Source of the DNA: Gavia stellata
Lineage: Eukaryota; Chordata; Aves; Gaviiformes; Gaviidae
Assembly: GCF_030936135.1 (NCBI RefSeq)
Contig: NC_082613.1
Span: forward strand, 6,696,001 to 6,760,000
DNA: 64,000 nucleotides
Direction of reading: 5' to 3'
Shown: positions 20,706-35,800 of the stretch, piece by piece
Numbering within the stretch: the stretch's first letter is position 1
Layout of the letters: the number at the start of each line of letters is the position of its first letter
Notes under the pieces: generated by a model
Told to the model about the DNA's origin: nothing
The model's database searches: none
The model's input: only the letters and a program-made list of their open reading frames with translations
Position numbers and translations under genes: made by a program

Positions 20706-23700
20706 GCAAGTGACTGCTGAAAATAAAACAAAAAGATTGTCTCGCTTTTGAAGAACTTACAGATCTCTCACATACAAATAATAAATATAATTGTCTATAT
20801 TACAGACACAATGTTAAACTCTTTCTCTGCTGTCTTCTATATCAAAGTCCCATGACAGCTGAATAATAAAAGAGATCAGGCAAATACATGGCGCCACTCT
20901 CTGCACCTAATACCCATCTATTTCTAAGAGAGACAAACACCTATCATTTACCTATTGCCTCATTTTTCATTGCTAGGAATGGGAATCAAATTAAAATCTG
21001 GGCTGAAGTGCTTATATAGCAGCTAAATAAATAAGGCTAGGGGACTAGGGGTGAGTTCCAGCCAATTCCCTCCACTCTCTCTGGCAACTCCCAGAAATCA
21101 GCTGCTCTTATTGCCTGTATGGTAAAAACCTGATCAAACCCACTTGTCAACAGAGATAAGTTTTCAGGTAGCTACATGTCATACCATAGAAGCAGTAATA
21201 ATATCTAATGAATTGATTTGTAAACATCTATATACTTGCAAAAATCCAAATCTGGTTTTAACTGAATACTGAATAAACATGTTATTAGGAAAAATACCGA
21301 CTAAAAAAATGTGTTAAAGGGAAAATATGTTGAAACAAACAAATGGAAGACATTTCTTCTAAAACATAACTGGAAAGCAAGAATGTCTTCTATTCTATGT
21401 TCATGTGACAGCTTGAACATAGTGGTCTTGGGAACAGCTGCACCATTTCTTCTGGCTTTCCAAAGGTAAAGTGTCTTGTTTATTTTCTGTTTTCCTTTTG
21501 TTGGCAAAATCCTAGAAAGCATGAAAACTCAGGTGTGATTTTGCTCTTTAAACCCAAAAATGCCAGCTGCTGTACATTAAAAATACTTGAGCCAAAATCT
21601 GTTCTTTCATTTATATGAATGCTACACCAATGCTGTCATGGCCCCAGATTTATGCCAACAGGTAAAACTTGGGATGGACTTTAGACCTTTGTCATTAACT
21701 ATTTAATAATGGCTGGGGACAGTGATGTAAGAGGATGATGTAGGAGTCTATTCTGACACTGAGTACTGTGGGCCATATAAATAACAAAAAGGGTGGGGCA
21801 GTTGATTAACAGACTTCTACTTCATTTTTGGAAGATGAGATTAGAATCAACTTTATGTCATCCTTTAAAATGCATTTGGTGATTTTAATTACGCTACTAA
21901 TGTTAATTGGTCCACACCACAAAAATGCCAGGGGCACTGTGATGTAATTTTGGATAAAATACAACCTTTGCTTTTGAGGGTCCTAAGGCTCAGTAAAAAG
22001 TATATCAAATGAAAAAACAGCACAGATGTCTTATCTTGGTTTGCTGGGGTTTTCTACTGGAGGAGAAGAGAAAAAACATGATTCAAATACAAACATGAAT
22101 CCAGTCCAAAATGTGTCTTACCGAGTTGTTGTATAAGTAGTTATGGATCCAGTGAGACTGTTAACTGGCCTTCAGTGAAGACTTGTCTGCGCTGCCTTTC
22201 AAGGATACGTTTTTAGTCCATTCAAACATTTTGCAAAGTCTTTCTGTATATTTATAGACCACGCTTTTCTCTGTGCTCAGAGCAAACTCAAATGTGTCAG
22301 CTGGATGTCACTGCTGTAAACCATCTTCTGTATTTGGGCATGGAGGAAGGTATGACACTTTGCTCTTTTTTGCCTTGTTTCACTGCTGTTGGCAATGAAA
22401 GCTACCAACCGTATTGAGTCTGGCTTGATGGATCTTCTTCCAGGCAACTTTCTCTCTTCAGGTTTAGGATTGGGCTCTAGAAGGTACTGGACCAGAGGAA
22501 TCACAAGGATGTCCTGCGGCCAAAAATGTATACAGCTCACAGCTACAAGGTGTTAATTAAATGTTTGGTTAATAAAACTATGGAGTCTGTGCACATAAAT
22601 ACAAACTTCTACAATATAAGGCTTTCCCTGGCTGATCTCACGTAGTGATGTCAAAGGGAGTTCTGTGGTGAATTGGGGCCTTAAAGAATTGCATAGAACA
22701 AATTTATACTATTCTCTAGAGACAAAATCTTCTGGCACAAACAGGAGTTTGGAGCTGTGGACTAAGGGCTTTTCTACACTGGAAAATTGACTGGAACAGC
22801 TTACTGTCTGACCCATGACTTTTCCAGACTAGAATATCCACACAGGGAGCTATTATGGATAATTTATTCAGAAACAACTATTGCAGTCACTTTTCCCCCA
22901 CAGATATATGCACAGTGTCTATGCATATCTATAGTAAGGAAAAAGCTTGTGGTTTTTACGTAAGAATACTTTGTTCCTAATATATAATATGTGGCAAAAT
23001 GGTAAAGTAGACAGGGAACTTTCAATCAGATCCTGATGCAATTGATTAAGATGCTTTATCAAATTTACTAATATAAGATATATTATAATAATTTACTATG
23101 ATTACTTACATGCTAAGAACATTTCTACATCTGCAAGGCTATGTCCATTACAGGATGTTGCATCAGCTTAACTAAATCATTTTAAAAAAAAAACATATCT
23201 AATTAAGTCAGTGTAAAAATAATAATAAAATTATTTGCTGTAGTCTCTGATTGACGGGTCTCACATCTCAGTTATCAGCCTTCTGATAACATCATACACA
23301 TTGTTAAAAAGTAACATACAACAGTTCAATGCCTCTGCAAAAGCCAAGCTTTTTTGGTGTTAGCTCATTAATTTTAATAAACAATAAATAAACAATAAAT
23401 AGCCACTTACTGTCAGCAGTACCTCTTCTAGGTTAAGAATTCCTGTTTCTGTCTTAGGCACAGGTGGATGACTGGTGGGTCTAGCACTTGTTACCAGAGA
23501 GAGAGTTCCTTTCTGATGTAGTGTTAATTTATTATTTCAATATTTTTCTGCATGTCCTCTACTCTGTGATGTTAAAGGGTCTCTCATGCATTGTGCTGGA
23601 AGGCATCCATGTTTGGATCCACTCACTAGGAGTTTTTGAGTGCCAGGAATGCAAGATTGGTTCCCTACCACGTCAAGGAGAAGAAATACAAAATAACTGG

Positions 23701-26514
23701 TGTAGAAATGGCATTGCTGAAGATACTATTGTCCATCCATTAGTTCTAAGAAAATGGTATTTAAAGCTTTCTCTATAAATTAAGCTGAAGGTTTTCTTTC
23801 AGCCATTTAATAAAGTTTGGTACTTTATCAGAAGGAAAACTAACATGCTCATCAACCAATCCAGACTCTTTTTCGGTGTGGAGAGCTGGATGAGATCATA
23901 TCCTCAGCAAAATTATAGAATGCTAAGAAGCGAATCAGGAGAGCCAATTCCTAACTCTCATTTTAACGACAGGGTGCCTCATATTAGTGATGTAATGTAA
24001 GCAAATAATAGGTGTTGCTGAACAGCTGTTATTACACTATATTGGCTCTTCTCTCTTAAAGATTCAAGCAGGAGAGAACTGTTCCTTTAAATAAATTGAT
24101 TTTCTAGATATTTCAGCCATATTATACTGGCCAATACATCAAAATCTTCATTTTGGCTTAAAAGAATTTAAAGACCCATTCCATTAAAATTAGTTTATTC
24201 CTGTAGAACATGCTTATTCCATTGAGACTACATTTGATGAAATGTAGATTTACTTCCAGAAAATTGGATTCGCCAAACAAATTACATCATGACCTGTAAG
24301 GACAGTAGTAAGAAAAACAAAATGTTGCCTCTTGGACACTTTTAAAATATTTTTGTCTTTCTATAGTTTTTCAAGGACTCTTGATTATGAATATTTACAA
24401 TCTAAAATAAATATTCATATATTTATTGTTTCTGACAGAGAAAAGCAAAACTTTATATAAAGCCATTTTTGCCAACAAACAAACAAAAAATAGTTGCCAC
24501 AGGGAAATAAATACTCAGATTCATGCAAACATATTATCAATAAAATGATAATTTGAATAATTAATAGGAGGAAGACAATTACACAACATCAGTTGTCTGG
24601 AAGGATCCAAATCTCTATAGAGTTGTGTGCGTATGTATTGGGGTTACTGACACACTACTGAAATATAGGCACTTCTGGCCTGGCATTTGGAAGTAATTCT
24701 AACGGTTCTAAGAAGTGCTGTGCTGACAGTATGTTTTCTGGGAATCATGGCTCTGCCCATGGGAACTGGTGGGAATCAGATTGTCCGCTCATACTGACAG
24801 AATGAATGGCCACAAGAACAACTTTGTATAATCTCCTTGGGGAGAAAAAGGCTGTGGCAAAAGGATTCCCAGGGAGTCCTGGGAAAAAAGAAATGAGGTT
24901 TTATTCTGGTGCAGCAATCCATTACGAGATTATTACCTAAACCCTTTCATGTCACTGTTACACTGGAAAGAACCAAAAGAGTGGCTGATAGGAAGGAAAT
25001 GATAAATAGAAGTTGGAAAGCCAAACTAGACATCTCCCAGGCTAGAACTGGAAGAAACAGGACAAAGAAAGGCCAAAATAGGATAAATTAGTTAAACACA
25101 CAGGCAGAATTATGGAAGAAAATATTATCTTTTTTTCTGTTGGAATGTATTTTGAAAAACTAGAGCATAGCCTTCAAACTCAGAGGCTGGAGGTCTGAAA
25201 GATTAGTGAACGAAAGGTTTTCGCAACACTCTGTGCTCATCTTTTTATTTCAGTATTGTGCATCTCTCGGGATCTTATTTTGCATTCATATTGTACTTAC
25301 TCTCCTTGTGTGGAGAGCAAAACAACACAACACAAACCAAAGAGGTCACTGTACTCATATCAAATGGAGTTAGTCACTGATAATGTAGAATTAAAAAAAA
25401 AAAACAAAAAAACAAACCCACAAAATCAATCATTTACATCATGCAAAAGCCAATATTTATGGAGACTCAAACTGGTTTCTACTCCTAGTAGAAAACTTTT
25501 CATTTCATAAATTACATATTGCCTGTTTCACAAGATAAGTTCTTGCAGAATATATTGTCATCATCCTCATTCATAGTAATTTTCTACTATTATGGGGTAA
25601 CAATATCACAGTCTTGATTTTTTTTTCTGTGTTATAGATCATTCAGTCTTTTGCTGGAGAGTTAAACTGAGAGAAAACTTTTCCTTTGAAATGATACATT
25701 TATTTCAGTGTTTTATATTACACACTTGTAATAAATATACTAAACAACATACTGAGGTTAGTCATGCTAAAACACTGTAATAAACATACTTTATGCTGAG
25801 TGTTGGAAAAATTATTATCAATAACTCTTTTCAAGCTTTCATAATTGTAAAATCCCCAAACGGACTTGATATTTGAGCAACATATCTCTGCAGCACAAAA
25901 GCATATTTTATGATAATTTTAAAAAGAAAAATCAGTTCTGTAAGTTTTGCAAATTGAATTCCTAGGTAAGAGCCTTGCCTATAAATGCAGTGAGGCAGAT
26001 TGGTCCTAATGAGATGAAAAGTTCATCTTTGTACTCCTCCACTCATTCTCATACCATTACTGGCAAGATTAGTAATAGCCTATTTGCATTGATTTATACT
26101 GGGTATTTACAGTCCTCAGAGCACAGATGCAGAAGTTATTCATCCATGGAAAAACCTGTCATACTCTCCTTTTTTTGTGTCATGCCTCTATCTATGTGGT
26201 AATAGAGAGATGGAGTTTCTGTCACTGAAGTGTCCTGCACAGAAGTCAACTTCTCTAAAGCCAAGTATAATGGAAAAATATGGCTTTCCTAATAGTTAGG
26301 GAGGGTAACTTGAAGATGACAATGGGGAAAAGGCTGAAGTTCTTAAACCCTTTCTTGCACTGATTTTCACAGGCACAACATGCTCCCAGACATCTGTGTG
26401 TACCAGCACAATTTGGCAACGAAAAGGGCAGTCAGCAGCGGAGGACCAATGCAGGAACCCTGTAGTGAAGTTGGACATACTCAAACAGATGGGGCTGGGT
26501 ATACCACAACCTGT
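20706..26514. other. Intergenic, nothing recognised
   Basis: AT-rich sequence with short A/T runs. No splice-bounded homologous exon, RNA gene or clear repeat family was found on either strand. Confidence 0.5.
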
Positions 26515-26815
26515 TTTGGCTCCCCCAATTCAAGAGAATCTAAAGGAGGTTCAGCAGAGGGTTACTGAGATGCTCAGGGCCAAGAACACATGACATAAAT
26601 GGAGAGACTGAAGGTGCTGGGCTTGCTCATCCTGGCGAAAAAGAGTCCAAGGACTGATCTCTGCCTGAATGGTAGTTGCAGAGATGATAGCCAAGTTCTT
26701 CTCGGTAGGTAGTGTCATATGACAGAACAAGGAGCAATGGCTGTAAATTGCAGCGTGGGAGGTTCAGTTGAAAATTGGGAAAAAATGTTACTAATTTTTC
26801 AGGCATTCTTTGAAA
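26515..26815 (+). mobile_element. Old, degraded CR1 fragment
   Basis: The blocks GAGGTTCAGCAGAGGGTTAC, GGAGAGACTGAAGGTGCTGG and AGGAGCAATGGCTGTAAATT correspond in order to the CR1 body (…RLKELGLL… and the TRGNG region) in plus orientation. Several frame breaks and an absent octamer tail mark it as older than the copies at 4.1 and 20.2 kb. Its 5' limit is unclear and may lie up to 100 bp earlier. Confidence 0.75.
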
Positions 26816-29800
26816 AAAAACCCAAATGCCTCAACAACTACTAAAACAGCATCCCAGTATGACTACAATTGAAGAACCTAATATAAAATAAAAAATTGCC
26901 ACCCTCTGGTTTCTTACTGTTTCAGATACCTCCTAGCTTCAATAGTACACATATTACACCATTACACATATTTTATCATGCATGTATATTACATACATGT
27001 GTTACATACATGTGTTACCTGTTTGCTACATTTTTGTTTAAAATTCTTTGTGTGCAATTAGTAGTTGACAGAATGCCATTTTTTGGTGAGGAATGAGTTC
27101 TTTTTGTACAAGCAAAAACCAGAAGTGCTTAATTTGCAATGTAATATTGACTATCATCTCCCTGAATCAAAAATTAGCTTTTCGTAATGAATCCATTGAA
27201 TTGTGTGGGCACCATTGCATCACTTTGTCCAACAAGATAAAGAAAATTGGAAAGAAAAACTATTGAAAGGAAACTGCAAAAATCCATTGGCCCAAACAAT
27301 GTCAGCATGCTAATTAACTAGTAGCACTTACTTGAATAATCAAGACAGGTTATTTCTTGTATTTATTACAGGCACTTTCAGGTATGTATTACTTCAGCTG
27401 TGATATCTATCTAATCATCTGTTTAGAACACCACATTGGAACATGTGTGCTAGAGCAAAGGGGTTAATTTTGGTCATTTAAACTGCAGATATTCTATTTA
27501 AGGTACTTTGCGACACCAACAAGTTTTCACCTTTCCCTTAGGGTTTAAAATCTACTAGCACTTTTCAGACAGCTTATACTAATTTTTGTGCTTCCCAAAT
27601 CCAGTTCCAACCATTCAGCTTTTCAGTACCCAGTGACAAAATTGGGTTCCTTTCCTTTGCATCTTTTGTTTCCGCAGACCAGTGGTTAATATTTTCAATA
27701 CAGACTCTCTATTCAAGAAACACAAAATGTTTACAACACGAGCGACATAATTATCTCTACAATGTTAAAACCTGAGGCATGGACTTGCCTACAGGCAAAA
27801 CAAGGCTTTCTGACCATTTGATTTCTGTCTCTACAGAAAATTTGCAAAGGTAAAGATAATGACTGGAGGTATATAAATATTGACTGACGCTTTATCAGAT
27901 CAACTAGTGTTTGCAACTATTTTTTTTTTTTGGAAAGTCATCCCTGAAAGTTCACCCCCATTATACTGAATTCAACAGTTTGAATCTGATTTAACAATGT
28001 CTGTGTGCTTCAGCATACTGCTGAAAGGACTTACAAATCACCACATAAATTTTCTTGATGAGAGGAGCTTTTGTATGAACTTTTCAGAGCAGCTGGCAAA
28101 AAAATATACAAAACATCTACCATGCTTCCCTGGATTGATCTAAGAGATGGAAAAGTAGGAGGAGAGCAAACACCACAACACTTTGTAGTCCTGTTTGACA
28201 ACTAAGGGCTAAATTGCCTCCTGCCTTCTATTCTTAATAAGAAGCATAAGACGTATTATACTTGTTAATCCAAAATCCACCTAGCCTAATATTCTGCTTC
28301 TGACAGCAAGCAATACTGGACATGATGAGAAGAGTATAAGGCGTCTAGTGATGCTTTCCCAGCATACTCTTCCAGTCTCCTTCTGTTCATGACTCAAGGA
28401 CTTCTGGAACGAGAGGTGGTATCTTTGCATTCATCAATTTTTTCTTCTATGGATTTGCACATGCACATTTTTAACATACAAAATGTCCTGTGATAGGGAG
28501 TTCCACAGATTAACTACTCACTGTCAAAGATGCATCTCCTTGAACCTGCTATCTGCTAGTTAGTTATGATGTCCCTTACTGCGTTGAACAAGGCAGTGAA
28601 CAATCAGCCGGTGTCCACCGTTCCCATGCCACTCAGCTCGGGTTTTTTTCAGATTTTTAACATATCCCCACACTGCTTCCCCGACTCCTATTGTCACAGA
28701 CTAGGAGGGGAAGAAAAAAAAAAAAAAGAGGTGCAGAGGAAAATGGGAAAAAGCAAAGACAGAACCACTTAGGAGCCTGAACCAAGGAGAAGGGAACACA
28801 GTGCTCAGAATGTTTACAGGATGATACCTGGGGCGGAGAGTAAGAGCAGGAAGATAGGCTGGGAACAAACACACAGGAAGGAGAGTGGAAATCCCGACAT
28901 GACAGGAACAGGTGACAAATCCAGGGAAGACCCTCTGTCTTGTTTTGGATGATACAGGTATCAAGATTCAGAAGGAATTTTGGCCATCTGAACTTGGCTG
29001 GAAGCTGCACGCTCCCTCTATTCCTTCTTTCCTCCATACATGTCAGCTCTGCAATCAAATGAAAAAAGCAGTTTTTAAATTCCTTAACATTTGGGCATAC
29101 ATAGGCAGGTTTTATCTCCCTTATACTCCCTGCAGTCCCACTGATTTCAGTCCATGGGAATCTGAGATCATAGTTTGGCTCCAAGGAAATTCAATGTACA
29201 GAAGTACATTAAGGAGATATACCATCTTTTCTCGCCACTGGAGGGAACTTTTTTTGCCCTAGCTTGAAAAAGAGCTTGAGTGTGATTAAGATAAAATAGA
29301 TTATGGAGAATTTGATATACGTGCAAATGTCTCCAGATATTTAATCAATGGGGAAGCAGTGGAACAGGTTTGGGCAGCCTACAGGTTGATGACCTGTTCT
29401 GATAAAACCTGGCTGGACTATAGAAGTCATTCAATATCCATCCTTGCCGCAGTTTCTCATGGCCAGCTAGCTACATGGAGCACAGATTCCTGATTTATGA
29501 GACTTTAACTTGCCACCCTCATACAGGTTATTGCATTAGGATATAAGAAAGGAATCTGAAAGGAACATTGAAGTTTTACCTACCAAAAAAACTTACATAT
29601 TATATATCCAGATTGGGATGGAGAGGAGGAGACTGTAAGAAATATTGGCTACGAGTCCTACTATATGCATAGACATGAAACTTTGGCTGCCCACTGTATG
29701 AGCTAAAATGTTGGATAGTAACAGTGCTCTAGAAAAGATTGAACCCTGGGGCTTACTGCTAGGCATGATGGATTTAATTAGCAGGGTGTGTCTAGAGGGA

Positions 29801-32800
29801 ATGAAGGAGATTCTTCTCAGGACATGCCTACACTTGAAACTGCGTGGTTTTTGTGCATCTCTGTGAAATGATTTGAAAAAACTATTGTATGATCAATGCA
29901 CACACCTCCTCACAATACTGCTCTGCACATAAGATATTCTTATTTTCTGTGTCACTGCAATTCTTCATGCGATAACAACATACTCTTTATGAGCTTAGTT
30001 TAATTTCTCACCTTGTTCAAACTCCTTTAGTGTTTTGTGCTATTTCCCACATGTTCAGCAGTGAACCATTTCACACCTTTTTGGTTAAAAATAGAATAAA
30101 AACTGGAAGATCAGTGTGCAACTGAAACAAAAATACCCATCAAAAATGCTAATGCTATGCTTTTGCCTCTGATCAGCAGACTACGCTAAATAGCACATTT
30201 CCATTTATGCAACAGAAGATTTTGTTAGTCAATGAATCCATGCAATCTTAGAGGAAAGAATTAATCTTACCTAACTGGAGTTTTGTTTCAGGAAATTAAT
30301 TTATACTAAGAGATTCAGTCTCTTAACTGAAAAGTTTTAGTGTGTTTGCGTTCCACTTAGCAGTTTTCTTTGTTCTTTAATTTGCAGGAGTCCTTACTGG
30401 GAAATAATTTAACAAATGCCAAGGGGAAAGGGATGTGCATACCAGGCTTGTGTGCAGATGAGAAACAGGGTCTCTTGAGCTATGCTATTAGCTGTGACTC
30501 TTAAAGACCTCACAAAATCTCTGAACATTTACATGTTAGTTGCTCTGCCTGTAAAATGGAAATTGAGCACTTGGTTATCTCACATAACTGCTGTTAGTGT
30601 TGGTATCCATACAACGTGCAGCTGGTAAGTGCACTACTAGTATTACGAATGTAATAAAATCAAAGCAAGCAGGATAAGATTTCATGGATGGGAACCACTG
30701 CCTTAACAAGAGCCTTTTTCAAACATCTTTCTCTCCTGACAAAAGATGAGGAAATTACTAGTAAATGCATTAAATTGTATTACAGGAGGAAAAAAAAGCT
30801 GCCATCTTTATATTCTGCCAAGAGGAGAAAACCAGCATTGAGCTGCACTACGTACAAAAACGTTTCTATATTGAGAGTGATCCCGTACCAAGCTTGTGTC
30901 CCAGTGTGGGAATTTCGTTTGCAAAAGAACTGCAGGGATTGTTCTGCAAAGAGCATACAAGCCTATGGACCCCCCTGCCTTTCCCAGGAACTCTTGCTGC
31001 TTAGCTTACTCTTTCTGGCTGTGAAGTCTGAAAAGAGTTCACAGAGGAGCAACAGGATCAGACTTTCCCTCTCACCTTTCGTTGCAGAAAAAGAAAAGGG
31101 TTTGATCCAGTCCTCTAAAAACACTTCAGACTAAACTAGACCACAAACAAACCCATACGACACACGAAATGTACACTCACAAAAAACATCACTTTCCTCC
31201 TGGAATTAAAATGTTTAAAGCTGCAGTTTACAACCAAATATAGCCAAATATCTTTAAGACCTAATGCAAATGATACTGAAACCATCATTTATTATGACTT
31301 AAATAAGTATTCCATGGGTCTGATTTCAGCTTTCATTGAAAACTGATGTAAGGAATGCACATGCACGTATTTCATCCAAGCCACCACTACCAGTTCCAGG
31401 TCACACTGATTAACACTTTTCACATAAACACACTTTTTGTTATTTGAAATGTTAATGCCTGCTTAGTGCAAGGTGAAAGTCTATCCAACGATAGAATCCC
31501 TTAAGAGTGTTAATTAAACAGGACAATAATAATCCACTGGTGATTTATAGGGAGGTGGATTACTAGACCATAGTGGTTGGTCTGATAGGCATTTATTGCC
31601 TACTTAACCATTTAAGTATAACAAAAAAAATCATTGTGGTACAAAAGGTGATGAATGTTTCTGCTAAAACAGTCCATTAAGATGATTCATTAACATTACA
31701 AAGAGGTCTGCAGCCTGTGTGCCACTTGGAGCCTGTAAACGTCTGGGAAAGTGAGAGGCATTACCATAGGAAATGCTTCATGCTAAATGTGCGCTGATAG
31801 AATCTAAAGTCCACTTTCTGCAGATAACATCACTTTTTACATTTTGCACTACAAGGTCTAAGGATGCTTTGTACTTCTCAGTTCTCCTGCTAGGGAATGT
31901 ATCTTCCTAACAGAGGCGTGCGGGAGGAGAGGAGTAATAAAAGTCGCAGTGCTCTGGCATACATTGGAGTCCCTCGCACTTCCCTTTGAACTGATGTTAC
32001 TGGAATGCCGAATCGCTGGTTACACCACTGCAGAATGACATGGGAATCATGAGTTATAGTCACAACAGCTCCAGCTTTATTAAATGCACACCAAATAAAG
32101 CTAGTATAATGATCTTCTCAGGTCAAATAACAGCAGATCCCTGCTGTGTAACAGCAAGGCGGTATACCAGCTACAACTGGTACACGGAATAGTAGAAGGG
32201 TTAAATCAGCGTGTAAATGTGTCCAAAATACTAAAATTAAGAGCTCAATATTTTCCTAACAAATTATTCCCTGAAAAGGGAAACTAATGAAGCTTGATTC
32301 TTCATGGATTCGTGTTACATCTCTTACACCTCCCTATTGGAATAAGCCCAGCTGTCCTCCTGTCCTCTACCATACCACACTGCAACGCCTCCCGCCCCCT
32401 TCATCCTTCCAGACTGCCTCCACCAAGAACACGCAGTATCTCTTCTCTGGGGAGTACCCTAGCACACCTTGGCATCTTTCCCCCAGCCACCCCCTGACTT
32501 TTTTGATTTGGCAGCTGAATAAAGCAGTGCTTTCCACAAGGAATATCAGCGCAATGTGCAAATCAGCCGAATGGCTTGCTGTTGTCAAACACAATGAATA
32601 CTTGCTGAATTCTCCCTTCTTCCTCAATGGGAGCATTAATAAGGATTCCTTCCCCTACTTAGGTGCTAATTCTTGCAAAACTGGTAAGGACATAGTGTAT
32701 GTCGAAACATCTAAGTAACCTGTGACAAACGTGTCAGCATATTGGAAACTGGGTCAGCCAAGTAATAAGGTTGTGTAAGTAGTTTCCCTAGGGAACCAGA

Positions 32801-35800
32801 CTAAGAGGTGTGATAGGATCTCCACTGACCAGAAGTCAGTAGAATCTTGTTTATATATTTAATCTAAAGTAGAGCATCACCCAGTGCTTCCTAAATTACA
32901 GGAAGTGTGTACAGCACCTGTTCCGACTACCTGCGTTAGCTCAAAACAAGCTAGACCAGGTTCTAGGGGCAGAACAAGAAACTTGCACCAGAGCTAATAA
33001 ATTCTGCTTCTCAGTAGGTAATTAGACTATTTTATTTCTCAGTAGGTGAATTAGCATAGCTATACCAAATCCTGGGCTGGAGATGACTTAGATAGTTTTG
33101 CTGTCCCTGCACAGTGTTCATTTTCACTTCCAGAGACTTCAGTTGTTCAGAAGTGAATGTTAAAAGTGAAACGTTACAGATGCTGAATCTGTACGAGGGA
33201 ATGGAGCTGAGAGGCACATGTAACATGAAACACAGCCACCCCCAAAATGGTTCAATATCATTTAACTGCTTGGGGAATTGGGCAAGCCACATTTAATATC
33301 TGATGCAAAATATATTTCCATTTTGTTCTTCTAGGAAAACAAGGCATTGACTGCATACATAATCTGTAACAATGCTTTATTACAAGGCATGCTGAACTGG
33401 ATTGACTTCATCTACAGTAATGGGACAACTGTTTTCAAGTAGGGCCATTAACCCAGTAATCAGCTTTCCAATAACCAGTTGCAGGAATAGCAAACGTCTT
33501 TAAAATTAACTACGCTGATTAATGAATTGAGAGTGCTGAGGCACGGAGAGAGTGTGCTGTTGAAATGCATGCTCTCCACCTCTCCATATGCCTTTAGATT
33601 GCCCTGGGACACCTGCAAGGCTCAGTTCTTAGTCAATAATGCCCAAGGGCACACAGCATCTGTGGTAGGATCAGGCCTGGGTGTAAGACAGACAGCAGGG
33701 AGGAAGGAATACAAAATAGTGGGAGGTTGGCAGGAGCACAGGCTAAACCAGAAAGAGAAGCTGAACATGTGCATCCAGTGGGACTTGATGAGATTCAGAG
33801 TGGGACTGGGAACTGGGATGAAAGGATTGGACTGAAAGATCCATGTTTGCAAAGCAAAGGAGAAGAGCTGAAATTTCAACCCAATAAGTTTTCTGATTTT
33901 TTTCCCCTACATACTGAATTTAACTTATTTTCAGTATTAGCTGAGAGACAATCATCAACAGCTTTTTATGTTTTACTTTACATATTCCTTACAAAGTTCC
34001 CATAAATTTACACACACAGATTTTATCATCCCAGACCACACTTCACTTGTGATCTCTTCTTAAACCTACAAAAATACTGATGGTAAATGCCTCAGATTTG
34101 TACAATACAGAGGTAGGTCTCAGCTCAGAAAAACTGGTTAGGAATTTTTGGACAAAGTGCTTTCTGCCATCAGAAAATGCCAATTTGCCCCAAATAAATT
34201 TTTTACAAGCAATATATTGATCTCCATGGAAATATAGTTAGGCAGGTTCAGATATTTGCATGAGAAAAATCTGTTCTAAATGAGAATGGAGTAGAAATGT
34301 TGATGTTACTTTATCCACTCCCAAAGTCAGGAAAGTACCCAAATATATGATAGCACCCTACCAAACGCAACAGAATAATTGTCTATCTATTCCCTGTACA
34401 GCTACTTTACTTTGTTTAAAAAACCAAAATTCCCTAGGCCAAAGAGAGACTGAGTGATGAAACAGCCTGGTGACAGTCTCACCTATGAAGTACAGGACTC
34501 CAAGCAAGCTCTTTTTCGACCCACTTCAGAGCCCAAACTTGAGTCTGACAAAAATAATGTTGAAAACATTATGTCAAATGTCTGCTCCAAATCCCATAAA
34601 GCACTACTTGGATATGGCCCAAGTAAATATCCTAGCCACTGGATGTTGGCTATTCTGGGATGTCTCATTCTTTCTATTCATGTTTTGTTTTTTAAATCAT
34701 TCTGTGACAAATCTAAAACAAATGTCAAAACCGTTAATTTTGTTATATACTAGATTTTTTTTGTTTCTGGACAACTCTAATTCTCAGTGCACCACCCTTA
34801 ACTCTTCAATTCATTTTTTCTCTTATAACTTGATCCAAGTTGCTGGCCTTTAGAAGAGTGAGAGACATTTAGCTATTGCATAGGGAAAATTAATTTGATT
34901 TGTGCATTCTGTATTGTCCTATATCACTGACTTTTAAAGTGTGCTTCGCAAGCATTTGGGGCCCATGAGCTGCTTTTACAGGGATCCAGAAAGGTAAATA
35001 AGACAGATTGCTTTAATATGACATAAAGAATTGGCTGCCGCCAAAGTCTGCAAATCAGAAAATTTTAAAGATCACTGCTTTATACCAATACGCCTATGTC
35101 TTACTGTTGTTAGTATAGGTTGAAAGCTTGCAATAAGCTTTGGTTTGCACTGGGATGGATAAATAACTACTAACATTATTAAAATCTAAGACAATCACAA
35201 GACTATTTGAAAGACAGTAAGAAGAATACTTTGGCTCAGGAGATTCATGTGTAACCAGATTCATCACTTTCAAGAGAAAGCAGTTTTACATCAGTCAAAG
35301 TTAATATAAAGTTCATGTTGTTACTTTTTCCTCATCTTTATCCTAACATAATCATACAAAAACTAGAAAAAAATTATGCTCTTTGACACTGTTGTGCTTC
35401 ATGATTAACAGTTATCACATCTCTAATATAACCCCAAACATGAGAGTTTCTAGTCAAAATATTAAATAACAGTTGGTTTACATGGCATTAAAAACAGTTA
35501 GAAATCCATTTGTTCATTTGTTCTGATAAATTAATTCCCATTCTGTAGATAGATTCAGAAAACAAGGTGTTTTTTCAGCCTATCCACCTGGACTTCTCAA
35601 CCAGAATGTCTCTGAGGCAGCAAATTTTAGTTAGATCCATCTTTTTTCAGAAATTTTGAGTAAAAACAATCCTTCAGTGTGGATTTTTGAGGAAGGATGT
35701 GACAAAATTAATACTGTACCTTCATGCTATCCCATTACACAGTTACCATATTTAATCCTGAAAACTAGACCTACAACACTTTGTACAAGGATTACATGCA

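Noticed and set aside
28657-29262. 175-codon minus and 116-codon plus frames overlapping each other
   Set aside because: The translations are featureless with Phe/Ser/Cys runs from simple sequence. There is no splice context or recognisable domain, and opposite frames over the same DNA point to chance.
29340-29480. Possible CR1 scrap (GTGGAACAGG...GGGCAGCCT)
   Set aside because: The similarity is limited to a few words and the following sequence does not continue along CR1.
30688-32718. 148- and 143-codon plus frames at 30688-31134 and 32287-32718
   Set aside because: No recognisable family, no promoter or splice context, and composition like the surrounding intergenic DNA.
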